Assembly (NCBI GenBank): GCA_003695285.1
Contig: RFIL01000092.1
Span: forward strand, 1 to 6,904
From: Calditrichota bacterium
GTDB taxonomy: Bacteria > Calditrichota > Calditrichia > RBG-13-44-9 > J075
Reading direction: 5' to 3'
DNA: 6,904 nucleotides
Numbering within the stretch: position 1 is the first letter of the stretch; each line of letters starts with the position of its first letter. The notes below the pieces were generated by a model. It was not told the origin of the DNA and did no database searches. It saw nothing but the letters and a program-made list of their open reading frames with translations. This document shows positions 1-6,762 of this stretch, piece after piece. A program made the translations under genes and the position numbers.

Positions 1-533
1 ACATGCCGGGAGTTGGCCAGAAAATAGTCCACCCGATTTGAACTGCTCACATCCCACATCCGCAGATAATTAGCAAAGAAGGGGATGATCCATCGTTGCC
101 ACCAATTTATTTTATCTTTGCCGAAATATTCCTCATACATATCCCATACATAGCGCATGGGAGTGTGGAGATAAGAGATATGCAACACATTGGGGGGTGT
201 TAAAACCCCTTTTGCCACACAATGTGAAGTCGAAATGATGACATCATAATTTTTGAAATTGAACAGTTCGATAGCCGTCGGAAAAAGAGGAAGATAGTGT
301 CGATAGTGAGTTTTTTTAAGAGGTAAACGGTTGATAAAGGAAGTATGAATTTTGCGATTTTCAATCAATGGGGAAACACTTCCTGGATTATGAATCAGGG
401 TGAACAAATCTGCCTGTGGAAAAAGTTCACAGAACACTTCTAAAACCTTTTCCCCGCCTCTCATCCCGGTTAGCCAATCATGGACCAGGGCCACTTTAAG
501 TTCGGGTAATCGTATATCCTTCATCTCAGGCAT
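1..533 (-). CDS. GT4 glycosyltransferase, WbaZ-like (mannosyltransferase-type), C-terminus cut by window edge
   Basis: This is the N-terminal part (about 175 codons) of a glycosyltransferase that runs out of the window at position 1, open without a stop. Numbered from the ATG at 524, the GT4 N-terminal Rossmann signature is VALVHDWLTGMRGGEKVLE (residues 11-29), followed by YDVIISTSHCVAKGV (93-107) and the HTPMRYVWDMYEEYFG block (120-135). That last block is characteristic of the WbaZ/GDP-mannose type of O-antigen and exopolysaccharide transferases. The donor-binding C-terminal domain with its E-x7-E motif lies outside the window, so the sugar donor cannot be judged. Two in-frame ATGs are possible: 533, which overlaps the upstream gene's stop by 8 bp, and 524, one base after that stop. 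Neither has a clear Shine-Dalgarno sequence, so translational coupling to the preceding transferase is likely. The protein would act on the cytoplasmic face of the inner membrane. Family call is firm; mannose specificity is inferred. Confidence 0.88.
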   Translation of the reverse strand, partial: MPEMKDIRLPELKVALVHDWLTGMRGGEKVLEVFCELFPQADLFTLIHNPGSVSPLIENRKIHTSFINRLPLKKTHYRHYLPLFPTAIELFNFKNYDVIISTSHCVAKGVLTPPNVLHISYLHTPMRYVWDMYEEYFGKDKINWWQRWIIPFFANYLRMWDVSSSNRVDYFLANSRH

Positions 534-1878
534 TTTCGCTTAATTGTTCAAATATTTTGCTTAACTCAGCAGTTAAATTTTTTCGTTCATACCGTTCTAT
601 ATGAATGCGATTAAATTGATTTTCCAGATTTCCCTGCAAATATAACTCATAAAGGGTCAAAAGCCCCTTTGTTATTTCATTTATACAAGATGTATCGACC
701 ACCATCCCCGCATTCGTTTCCCGAATGACTTCGGCTGCAACTCCCTTCGGTGGGATAACAGCAAGAATGGGCCTTTTGGCTCGAAGATATTCAAAAATTT
801 TACCGGTCATTACCCCTTCATTGTAAGGATACTCTCCAATCAACAACAGAAGTACGGTTGCGGAAGACATTTCTTTCAGCACCTCTTCATGGGGTAAGTA
901 GGGTATGATTTCTACATAATCATCGATCATCAGTTGTTTTAAAAAGTTCAGGTTTTCAAATTCACCCGGATTATCCAATTGCCCAACCAACCGCAATCGG
1001 ATTTTTTCCGGTGTTGCACCTGTTTTGTTAATAAAGTTTTGAAATGCTTGAAAAATTTTGGCCGGGTTTTGTTCTTTATTAAATATTCCGGTATATGTAA
1101 TTCGAAACACCCCTTCCGGAGGATGGGTATTTACCATTTGAAAATCTTCTTCATCAAAGCCATTTGTAATAACCGAATAATGTTGATGTGGATAAATTTC
1201 TTTCAAACGGTTGGCAATTAACGATGTAGTCGTTATAACATGACTCGCTTTGGTAAGTACCCATTTTTCCAATTTTCGGTCGATAAATCTTCTCCATTTA
1301 GAGTTGGGAAAATTTGCCCTGTCTACCCAAAAATCTCTGAAATCCGCCACCCAGGGAATACCGGTTAGGCTGGACAGAACGAGAGCTATCAAATGGTCGG
1401 TAAAAGGAGAGGCTGTGGAAAAAATCACCTCTACTTTTTCCCGACGTAGAATTTGATACCCTTTAAACACAGCAAAGGGTAGCCAGAAAATTTCGTTATC
1501 CGGTATAAAAAGCATGGTTTTTATCCAGACCAACCAGCGCGGTTTTAAACTCCGGGGGGAAAAGGACGATTTCTGCTGTGCTGGGTGGTTTCCTCTGAAA
1601 GTCGATAATTGTTTCAAGAGTTTTCGAATCCACTTCATCGGCTCAATTGACAGGGTGCGGTATACAGTTACATTCGAGGGGATGTCTTTCTCAAGACTGG
1701 GGTCAAAATAATAATCAAACGGCTCTCTTACCGTTAACACTATTGGCAACCAATTGAAATGGGGGAGGTATTTTACAAATTTTAAGGTACGTTGAACTCC
1801 CCCTCCACCAGTAGGCGGAAAGAGATAGGCAATGATTAGAACCTGTTTGACTGGTGATGTTATTTGCTTTTTATTCAA
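526..1878 (-). CDS. GT4-family glycosyltransferase with TTG start
   Basis: A 450-aa GT-B fold glycosyltransferase, normal length for the family. The acceptor domain opens with VLIIAYLFPPTGGGGVQRTL (residues 13-32), the glycine-rich loop of GT4 enzymes. It continues through VEVIFSTASPFTDHLIAL (149-166) and WVADFRDFW (176-184). After the inter-domain segment VITNGFDEEDF (236-246), the donor domain shows ITYTGIF (260-266) and the GKIFEYLRAKRPILAV block (359-374), where the FEYL glutamate occupies the usual nucleotide-sugar-binding position. No signal peptide or membrane segment is evident, so it is cytosolic or membrane-peripheral. The start is TTG at 1878, 14 bp after the flippase stop; no in-frame ATG lies nearby, and a GAAAGAG motif sits 4 bases upstream. 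Its stop overlaps or abuts the next transferase. Acceptor and sugar are unknown; a role in building the operon's glycan is inferred from context. Confidence 0.92.
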   Translation of the reverse strand: MNKKQITSPVKQVLIIAYLFPPTGGGGVQRTLKFVKYLPHFNWLPIVLTVREPFDYYFDPSLEKDIPSNVTVYRTLSIEPMKWIRKLLKQLSTFRGNHPAQQKSSFSPRSLKPRWLVWIKTMLFIPDNEIFWLPFAVFKGYQILRREKVEVIFSTASPFTDHLIALVLSSLTGIPWVADFRDFWVDRANFPNSKWRRFIDRKLEKWVLTKASHVITTTSLIANRLKEIYPHQHYSVITNGFDEEDFQMVNTHPPEGVFRITYTGIFNKEQNPAKIFQAFQNFINKTGATPEKIRLRLVGQLDNPGEFENLNFLKQLMIDDYVEIIPYLPHEEVLKEMSSATVLLLLIGEYPYNEGVMTGKIFEYLRAKRPILAVIPPKGVAAEVIRETNAGMVVDTSCINEITKGLLTLYELYLQGNLENQFNRIHIERYERKNLTAELSKIFEQLSENA

Positions 1879-1882
1879 ATGG

Positions 1883-1889
1883 CTCTTTC
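1883..1889 (-). promoter_or_regulatory. Ribosome-binding site supporting a TTG start
   Basis: Read on the minus strand this is GAAAGAG, ending 4 bases before the TTG at 1878. It is a partial Shine-Dalgarno match rather than a strong one. It matters because no ATG or GTG is available near the first beta-strand of the downstream glycosyltransferase. Confidence 0.45.
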
Positions 1890-1892
1890 AAG

Positions 1893-3182
1893 TTACAATA
1901 CTTTCAGGGCTTCCCAATCGGATTTCCGGGGTTTGAGAATAGTGCTTATTTTGAGACCCCGGATTCGGGAATAGAGTTTCAATGCAATCATTGCAGCCAC
2001 CAAATAAGAAAACGAACTACTGATAGCTGCTCCGGCGATTCCAATTCTGGGAATTAGTAGCAAATTAAGCAGTAAATTTACAAGGAAATTGACGGAACTG
2101 GTAATCAAATTATATTGAGGAATCCCTCGGGAAGCAAAATCTGCGGAGAGAATTTTAGGTATGGTAATGCCCACAATCCCGGGTAATAAGAACAGGAGCG
2201 GAAGCACTGAATGCGAATATTGTTCGGAAAATAAAATCGGGATTAACCAGGGACTAACCAAAGCAATCAGGATGGCACCCAACAACACGATAATCAGATT
2301 TATGCGGATAATGGTGGGGGTTTTTTGTTGTTGTTCATTGGAAAAAGATGCCGCAGGTAATAACACCGTACTACTGGCATGGGTTAAATAAAGTAAACGT
2401 TCGGCAATTAAAACGGCAATATAATACCACCCCACTTCTTGCTGAGATAAAAAATAGCCGATTAGAAAGATATCCGAACGATAGACTAAAAATCCAAGAA
2501 GGTTGGAAAACATAATCTTGGTTCCGTAGCCAAGGGCTTCCCGGGCAATTTTTATATCCCACAGAAACGGATTGGGGAGCACCGAACGAAGCCAGATATA
2601 TATCCCGGGTAAAAACCAGGAAACGGTCATACCTGCAATTGCCGTGCTAACTGTTAACTGTTTCGAAATGTATAAAAAGAATAAAATTGACAGATAGATA
2701 AGGGGTCGAAAAAACAAGTTGGCATTATAACGAGAAAATTTTTGCTGCCCTAACCAGATTTTGCTTCCATAATCGTGCACCAGATTGGCGAAGAAGAGGG
2801 GAATGCTCCACCATACCGCCGTTGATATTAACTGAATTTCCTGGGGATCAAATACTAACTTTAGTGAACCGGTGACAATTAAAACCACGATAACCCCAGT
2901 TCCCAGAAGAAACACAACCAGACCATGCACAAAAAAAGTTCCCATCAATTTGGGGAACGGATGCTTTCTACCACTTATCAGATATAACAAAGCGGTTTCC
3001 TGCCCCAAATTGGTCAATTTATTTACGGCATCTGTCAGGATAAGAATGGTAGCCATCGCTCCGAACAAGGCCGGACCTAACCATCTGGATAGCAATACAT
3101 TGTTGAGCAAAACCAATAAAAAAATTGCCAACTGGGTGATAAAAGTTTGACCAATCGCTTTTTTTATCGAAAATGAAGGCAT
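1893..3182 (-). CDS. Wzx-like polysaccharide flippase (MOP superfamily)
   Basis: A 429-aa integral membrane protein of the MOP exporter superfamily (oligosaccharide flippase / polysaccharide biosynthesis protein). It would move a lipid-linked oligosaccharide from the inner to the outer leaflet of the cytoplasmic membrane. The N-terminus is typical of Wzx: a short amphipathic stretch, then a first membrane helix at about 13-31 and the LSRWLGPALFGAMATI turn (31-46). Further hydrophobic segments are visible at about 83-104, 121-136, 155-172, 178-197, 222-244, 250-267, 291-317, 326-345, 358-378 and 382-402, consistent with 12 helices. The GYGTKIMFSNLLGFLVYRSDIFLIG block (218-242) resembles the start of the second half in this family. 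The ATG at 3182 is backed by a GGAAGGAA ribosome-binding site 10 bases upstream, and the gene lies 19 bp after a GT4 gene. Membership is clear; the exported glycan is not identifiable. Confidence 0.92.
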   Translation of the reverse strand: MPSFSIKKAIGQTFITQLAIFLLVLLNNVLLSRWLGPALFGAMATILILTDAVNKLTNLGQETALLYLISGRKHPFPKLMGTFFVHGLVVFLLGTGVIVVLIVTGSLKLVFDPQEIQLISTAVWWSIPLFFANLVHDYGSKIWLGQQKFSRYNANLFFRPLIYLSILFFLYISKQLTVSTAIAGMTVSWFLPGIYIWLRSVLPNPFLWDIKIAREALGYGTKIMFSNLLGFLVYRSDIFLIGYFLSQQEVGWYYIAVLIAERLLYLTHASSTVLLPAASFSNEQQQKTPTIIRINLIIVLLGAILIALVSPWLIPILFSEQYSHSVLPLLFLLPGIVGITIPKILSADFASRGIPQYNLITSSVNFLVNLLLNLLLIPRIGIAGAAISSSFSYLVAAMIALKLYSRIRGLKISTILKPRKSDWEALKVL

Positions 3183-3192
3183 TCAGAGACGA

Positions 3193-3200
3193 TTCCTTCC
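3193..3200 (-). promoter_or_regulatory. Ribosome-binding site of the flippase gene
   Basis: On the minus strand this reads GGAAGGAA, ending 10 bases before the ATG at 3182. It falls within the 19-bp gap after the preceding stop codon and supports that ATG as the true start. Confidence 0.6.
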
Positions 3201-3201
3201 G

Positions 3202-4434
3202 TTAACTTTTTGCCAGTTCTTCCAGGCCCTCTAAATAGAGATTCAGAACCTTTTTTGACATATCCGCCAGGTTGTTGGTAGCTCGGAAATATTCTCGGGC
3301 AGCATTCCCTATTTGTTGACGCATCTCCTGAGATACGACCAACTTTTCCATCGCCTGAGCCAGTGCTTCGATATCTTTTGGAGGTACTAATAAGGCTGTT
3401 TTCCCATCCTCCAGTAAGTCTGTATTCCCTTCCGTTTCCGTTGCCACAATTGCCCGACCCATTCCCATTGCCTCCAGCAAGGTTAAGGAAAGCCCTTCCC
3501 ACAAGGAGGGTTGAACAATAATATCCATTGTGCCCAGTATGGGATAAATATTTTGTTGATATCCCAGAAAATGAACCCGTTCCATTAACCCCAATTTTTT
3601 AGTCAATGCCCGGATGTGTTCTTCTTCTTTTCCATCTCCCACCAAAAATAATTCTATCTGCGGATATCGGGGGGTAAGTTGCGAAAATGCTTTTATCAGA
3701 AATTCATGGCCTTTTACCGGATCAAATCTGGCAATACAACCAATATATATTTTATCCGTTCCTTTCTTCTCTATATAGCTCAGAAAATCCGACGGAATAT
3801 TGGATACCCCGTTTATTGAAGGGGGAATTTCTACCGCATTTTTTATCACGATGGCTTTCTCCGGTGGAACCAGACGCAATCTATCTGCCAGCTGTTTGTT
3901 GGAATCACTTACAAAAATTATTTTAAACGTTATTTTGCTGAGTAATCTTTCCAAAAATATACCCATCCCTCTGGTAATCGGATTTTGATAATGTACGTAA
4001 TGAACCCCATGGAGCGTATGAACGACCACCGGTATCCCGGTTAACCAGGCAGCTATTCTACCCCATAAACCCGCCACACCTCCGTGTGTATGCACCACAT
4101 GAATTTCATTTTTACTCAGGATGTTAATCAGACGAACCAGTGCCAGGGGGGACACCAGAGAACTCATCGCTGTGGGAAATACCCGCTCGGCAACTTTCTG
4201 AAACTCCTTCCACATCTCCCCTCCCGGAGAAGTTGCTATCATAACCCGAAGAAAGGGATAGCGCGACAACTCTCTACTTAGCCAGCAGACGTGTTTCTGT
4301 CCACCTCCGGGGAAGGATTTATCAATAATCTGGAGAACGTTTATAGTGGGAGATTGAAGCAACAGAAGGATTTGGGAAATTTGTTCTTTCTTGAAAACGC
4401 TGTTTTGCAAAATGTGCTCGTCTCTTTTACTCAC
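3202..4434 (-). CDS. GT4-family glycosyltransferase (start uncertain, GTG chosen)
   Basis: A roughly 410-aa GT-B glycosyltransferase. Numbered from the GTG at 4434, the first beta-strand is INVLQIIDKSFPGGGQKHV (31-49). HTHGGVAGLWGRIAAWL (115-131) closes the acceptor domain. The donor domain carries IGCIARFDPVKGHEFLIKAF (231-250), ELFLVGDGKEEEHI (261-274) and PSLWEGLSLTLLEAMGMGRAIVAT (309-332), which includes the classical E-x7-E pair at E313 and E321. The reading frame stays open to an ATG at 4485, but that would overlap gmhA by 59 bp and add 17 residues unlike the family. The GTG at 4434 overlaps the gmhA stop by 8 bp (GTGAGTAA), which suits translational coupling. Even so, about 30 residues precede the first strand, so a downstream TTG (near 4410) is possible. 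The enzyme is predicted to transfer a sugar to a growing lipid-linked glycan; donor and acceptor are unknown. Confidence 0.9.
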   Translation of the reverse strand: MSKRDEHILQNSVFKKEQISQILLLLQSPTINVLQIIDKSFPGGGQKHVCWLSRELSRYPFLRVMIATSPGGEMWKEFQKVAERVFPTAMSSLVSPLALVRLINILSKNEIHVVHTHGGVAGLWGRIAAWLTGIPVVVHTLHGVHYVHYQNPITRGMGIFLERLLSKITFKIIFVSDSNKQLADRLRLVPPEKAIVIKNAVEIPPSINGVSNIPSDFLSYIEKKGTDKIYIGCIARFDPVKGHEFLIKAFSQLTPRYPQIELFLVGDGKEEEHIRALTKKLGLMERVHFLGYQQNIYPILGTMDIIVQPSLWEGLSLTLLEAMGMGRAIVATETEGNTDLLEDGKTALLVPPKDIEALAQAMEKLVVSQEMRQQIGNAAREYFRATNNLADMSKKVLNLYLEGLEELAKS

Positions 4435-5026
4435 TTGATGTAGAGTATAGTTCGGTCTCCAGCAGCAAACAAAGAATATGTCCAATTAGGATATGTGCTT
4501 CCTGGATTCGTGCGGTATTGGTAGAAGGGACGATTAAAGGCAAGTCAACCATCTTTCCCAATTTCCCCCCATCTCCGCCTAAAAAGCCTACGGTATATAG
4601 TTCTTGTTTGTGTGCTTGTTCCACTGCCGCAATAACATTTGAAGAATTTCCACTGGTACTCAGGGCGACCAGCAGGTCCCCCGCTTTACCCAGAGCTTCT
4701 ACCTGGCGGGCAAACACTCTTTCAAAGCCATAATCATTTCCACCTGCGGTGAGAATGGATGTGTCAACGGTTAAAGCCATTGCCGGAATTGCCGGACGTT
4801 CAAAGCTCCCTCGAAGTCTGACCACCAACTCTGCTGCCAGGTGTTGGGAATCCGCAGCGCTCCCCCCATTCCCACAAAATAGCAGCTTACAACCTTGTCT
4901 CAGAGTTTCAATCCATTTCTGTGCGCATTCCTCAATTGGTGAGGCTAAGGAATCCAATACCTTTTGTTGCACTTCAAGGTGTTCATTTATCTGCGTTTCT
5001 ATTGTTTTTCTAATATCAAACGGCAT
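4427..5026 (-). CDS. gmhA: Sedoheptulose-7-phosphate isomerase (GmhA-type SIS protein)
   Basis: A 199-aa single SIS-domain protein, the usual GmhA length. GmhA converts D-sedoheptulose 7-phosphate to D-glycero-D-manno-heptose 7-phosphate, the first step towards nucleotide-activated heptose for LPS cores, S-layer glycans or capsules. The phosphate-binding loops are FCGNGGSAADSQHLAAELVVR (50-70) and LLVALSTSGNSSNV (118-131). Positions matching the E. coli GmhA metal and catalytic residues are present: H62, E66, Q175 and H183 (the last in the ILIGHILCLLLE helix). This favours GmhA over the related replication factor DiaA. The ATG at 5026 lies 12 bp after the GGGPS homologue's stop, with a weak AAGG element about 10 bases upstream. 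The 3' end overlaps the following glycosyltransferase start. The remaining heptose-pathway genes (hldE/hddA, gmhB, hldD) are not in the window. Function is inferred from conserved residues. Confidence 0.92.
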   Translation of the reverse strand: MPFDIRKTIETQINEHLEVQQKVLDSLASPIEECAQKWIETLRQGCKLLFCGNGGSAADSQHLAAELVVRLRGSFERPAIPAMALTVDTSILTAGGNDYGFERVFARQVEALGKAGDLLVALSTSGNSSNVIAAVEQAHKQELYTVGFLGGDGGKLGKMVDLPLIVPSTNTARIQEAHILIGHILCLLLETELYSTSSE

Positions 5027-5038
5027 CTGATATAAACC

Positions 5039-5803
5039 TTACTTTTGGTGAATTGCTTTAGCAAATTCTTGCATTAAGGAATAATTTTGCTGTTCTTCAA
5101 AAAAATTGCCAATTACCACAAAATCTGCTCCGGCTTCCACCTTTTTCGCGGCCTCTTCTGGAGTTCGAATGCCCCCGCCCACCAGCAAGGGGATTTCAAC
5201 TGTTTCGCTTATCGTTCGAATCATCTCCACCGGCACCGTCTGACGGGCACCACTTCCGGCTTCCAGATAAATTGTCTTCATTCCTAAATATTGAGCTGCA
5301 AGGGCATGGGCCAGGGCAATCCCGGGCTTATTCCGTGGGATGGGATTGGAATTGCTCACATATTGAGCAGAAGTTAGACTCCCGGATTCTATCAACATAT
5401 ACCCACAAGAAATGGCTTCTAATTTCATTCGCCATAAAATGGGAGCCGCCATCGCTTGATTGCCAATTAAATGCTCGGGATTTCGACCACTGATAAGGCT
5501 CAAAAATAATAATGCATCCGCATGAGGGGAAATTTGATAAAGACTCCCCGGAAATATTATCACCGGACAGTCTCCGGCATTCTCTTTGACCGTTTTAACA
5601 ACTTCATTGAAATTCTTATCCAGTAAAAAACTCCCACCCACTAAAAACACGTCCACTCCGGCTTCCAGGGCTCTGGAAACATTTTCCCGGGCACGTTCCA
5701 GGGAAAGATTATCCGGATCCAGTAGCAGAATGAAACCCGCCCGCTTTTGTTCTAAAATATTCAGTAATTTTTGGTAGGTCACATCGTATCTGGAAGATTC
5801 CAT
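5039..5803 (-). CDS. Geranylgeranylglyceryl/heptaprenylglyceryl phosphate synthase family protein (GGGPS/PcrB)
   Basis: A 254-aa TIM-barrel prenyltransferase of the GGGPS/PcrB family. These enzymes join sn-glycerol 1-phosphate to a polyprenyl diphosphate through an ether bond, the first committed step of archaeal-type lipids. Family blocks appear in order: GFILLLDPDN (23-32, Mg-binding aspartates), VFLVGGSFLL (52-61), VIIFPGSLYQIS (81-92), LLFLSLISGRNPEHLIGNQ (98-116), IYLEAGSGARQTVP (178-191), IPLLVGGGIRTPEEA (204-218) and ADFVVIGNFFEE (226-237). The last three are the glycerol-phosphate-binding region. The length fits the group II enzymes known in FCB bacteria better than the shorter Bacillus PcrB. 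The prenyl chain length cannot be read by eye. The ATG at 5803 is the furthest-upstream possible start, since an in-frame stop sits two codons before it; its Shine-Dalgarno is weak. It is the first gene of the glycan operon, which is unusual. Confidence 0.93.
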   Translation of the reverse strand: MESSRYDVTYQKLLNILEQKRAGFILLLDPDNLSLERARENVSRALEAGVDVFLVGGSFLLDKNFNEVVKTVKENAGDCPVIIFPGSLYQISPHADALLFLSLISGRNPEHLIGNQAMAAPILWRMKLEAISCGYMLIESGSLTSAQYVSNSNPIPRNKPGIALAHALAAQYLGMKTIYLEAGSGARQTVPVEMIRTISETVEIPLLVGGGIRTPEEAAKKVEAGADFVVIGNFFEEQQNYSLMQEFAKAIHQK

Positions 5804-5960
5804 CGCTCATCTCGTTTGTCAGTTCAACTCCTTGGATCTCTTGGATACTCCAATCTTCACAGGTGAGTTTACTCCAATTCTTCTCTTTCCACCTATTCTG
5901 TTTGGTCACACAAAATTAACAAAGCAGCATAATATAATCAATATATAGGATTTCTTAAAA
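5804..5960. promoter_or_regulatory. Intergenic leader of the glycan operon with repeated motifs and candidate promoters
   Basis: This region lies between the upstream gene's terminator and the GGGPS start, so an operon promoter is expected here. Two minus-strand sigma70-like candidates are visible, both weak: TTTAAG (5954-5959), 17-base spacer, TATATT (5931-5936); and TTGTTA (5917-5922), 16-base spacer, CAGAAT (5895-5900). Between promoter and start the motif GGAGT (minus strand) occurs three times, at 5827-5831, 5847-5851 and 5871-5875. Short dyads lie at 5821-5829 (AGTTCAACT), 5841-5853 (TTGGATACTCCAA) and 5865-5874 (GAGTTTACTC). These may be an operator or RNA structure, or chance. An AAGGAG at 5828-5833 is too far (24 bases) from the ATG to serve it. 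Confidence 0.35.
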
Positions 5961-5985
5961 ATAAAAAACCCGCAAATGCGGGTTT
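5961..5985 (-). terminator. Rho-independent terminator of the zinc-ribbon gene
   Basis: On the minus strand a hairpin of AAACCCGCA and TGCGGGTTT (5966-5985) closes on a very small loop and is followed by a T-rich tract (TTTATTTTT) running to about 5957. It lies about 42 bases after the stop of the upstream gene. On the plus strand the hairpin is followed by only three Ts, so it works in one direction. It separates the zinc-ribbon gene from the glycan operon. Confidence 0.85.
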
Positions 5986-6027
5986 GTGATAAAAGGTTCC
6001 CATTTTTGTTCCGGAAGGAAATCAATT

Positions 6028-6750
6028 TTAAATATCATCTTCAAACGAGAACATACCCAATCGTCGCTCTTTCGCAGCTCGAATTTTATTTTTGAAATAT
6101 TCCCGATTTTGGATTTCAGAAAACCATTTGGCCCGTACAAATTGATTTCTCTCAAACCATTCATACTGAATTGCTCCATGATACTCATATCGAATCGCCT
6201 TGGCTATTTCCACCGCCAGACGCGTGGTGTTACAGAAAATATACATGACCCCATTTTGTTCCATGGTTTTAATGATCTTCTCAAAGGGTTGTCTATTCTC
6301 TAATCTCGATTCAACATTTTTCGCTAATTTAACAAATGAATCTTTACGCGCTTCCAGTTCCTTATCATAAATTTCGATGACCCCTACAAAGTCACTGGCG
6401 GTCTTTCCAAGACAGTTATTACAGTATGCATATTCTGTTCTGAGAGTATAGATATCCGTTACTGTATCTTTAATCCATTTGTTACGGAAATAAATTTTAC
6501 GACAACGAGGACAGGAATAGACAACCTGATTTTTCAGAAGCAATGAAACTTCCGAAGGCGTAGGACCTATAGATTCTCCACTCTGAATTTTTGCTTCTAT
6601 CTCCTCGACTTCTTCAAAATCCTCTTCAATATCTTCTTCATCAGCAAACTCATCATCTAATAAATCTTCATCCTCCAATTCATCCATATCTGCTTCAGGC
6701 TCTTGCCATTCATTTTCTTCCTCTTTGGGTAATTTTTTCTTTCTTCCCAT
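6028..6750 (-). CDS. Acidic zinc-ribbon protein, BCAM0308/NMD3-like
   Basis: A 240-aa soluble protein with three parts. Residues 2-9 are basic (GRKKKLPK). Residues 10-53 are almost entirely acidic (runs of E and D) and likely disordered. From about 75 there is a zinc ribbon with CPRC (C80, C83) and CNNC (C110, C113). The region after it, EARKDSFVKLAKNVESR...PFEKIIKTME and the TTRLAVEIAKAIRYEYHGAIQYEW segment (175-198), resembles the BCAM0308 family, whose members have been compared with the archaeal/eukaryotic ribosome-export factor NMD3. A possible nucleic-acid or ribosome-associated role is only inferred from that resemblance. The basic C-terminus (KNKIRAAKERR, 220-230) would suit RNA contact. 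The gene has its own promoter, a strong ribosome-binding site and a terminator, so it is independent of the glycan operon. Precise function is unknown; the family call is from memory of its motif pattern. Confidence 0.85.
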   Translation of the reverse strand: MGRKKKLPKEEENEWQEPEADMDELEDEDLLDDEFADEEDIEEDFEEVEEIEAKIQSGESIGPTPSEVSLLLKNQVVYSCPRCRKIYFRNKWIKDTVTDIYTLRTEYAYCNNCLGKTASDFVGVIEIYDKELEARKDSFVKLAKNVESRLENRQPFEKIIKTMEQNGVMYIFCNTTRLAVEIAKAIRYEYHGAIQYEWFERNQFVRAKWFSEIQNREYFKNKIRAAKERRLGMFSFEDDI

Positions 6751-6754
6751 GGGA

Positions 6755-6762
6755 ACCTCCTT
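6755..6762 (-). promoter_or_regulatory. Strong Shine-Dalgarno of the zinc-ribbon gene
   Basis: The minus strand reads AAGGAGGT, a full match to the anti-Shine-Dalgarno sequence, 4 bases before the ATG at 6750. It fixes that start and is far stronger than the sites in the glycan operon, suggesting efficient translation. Confidence 0.9.

Noticed and set aside
4435..4485. N-terminal extension of the GT4 gene to an ATG at 4485.
   Set aside because: It would overlap gmhA by 59 bp, and its 17 residues look like an out-of-frame reading of the conserved gmhA 3' end, not like a GT4 N-terminus.
5709..5909. A 66-codon minus-strand reading frame beginning with GTG in the GGGPS leader and running into that gene in another frame.
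   Set aside because: The second half is an out-of-frame reading of the GGGPS coding sequence, there is no recognisable ribosome-binding site, and the translated product resembles nothing I know. The GGGPS frame is intact, so no frameshift is needed.
5961..5985. The GC-rich hairpin as a bidirectional terminator or a repeat unit.
   Set aside because: Only the minus strand has a T-tract after the stem, there is no plus-strand gene to terminate, and I see no second copy in the window.
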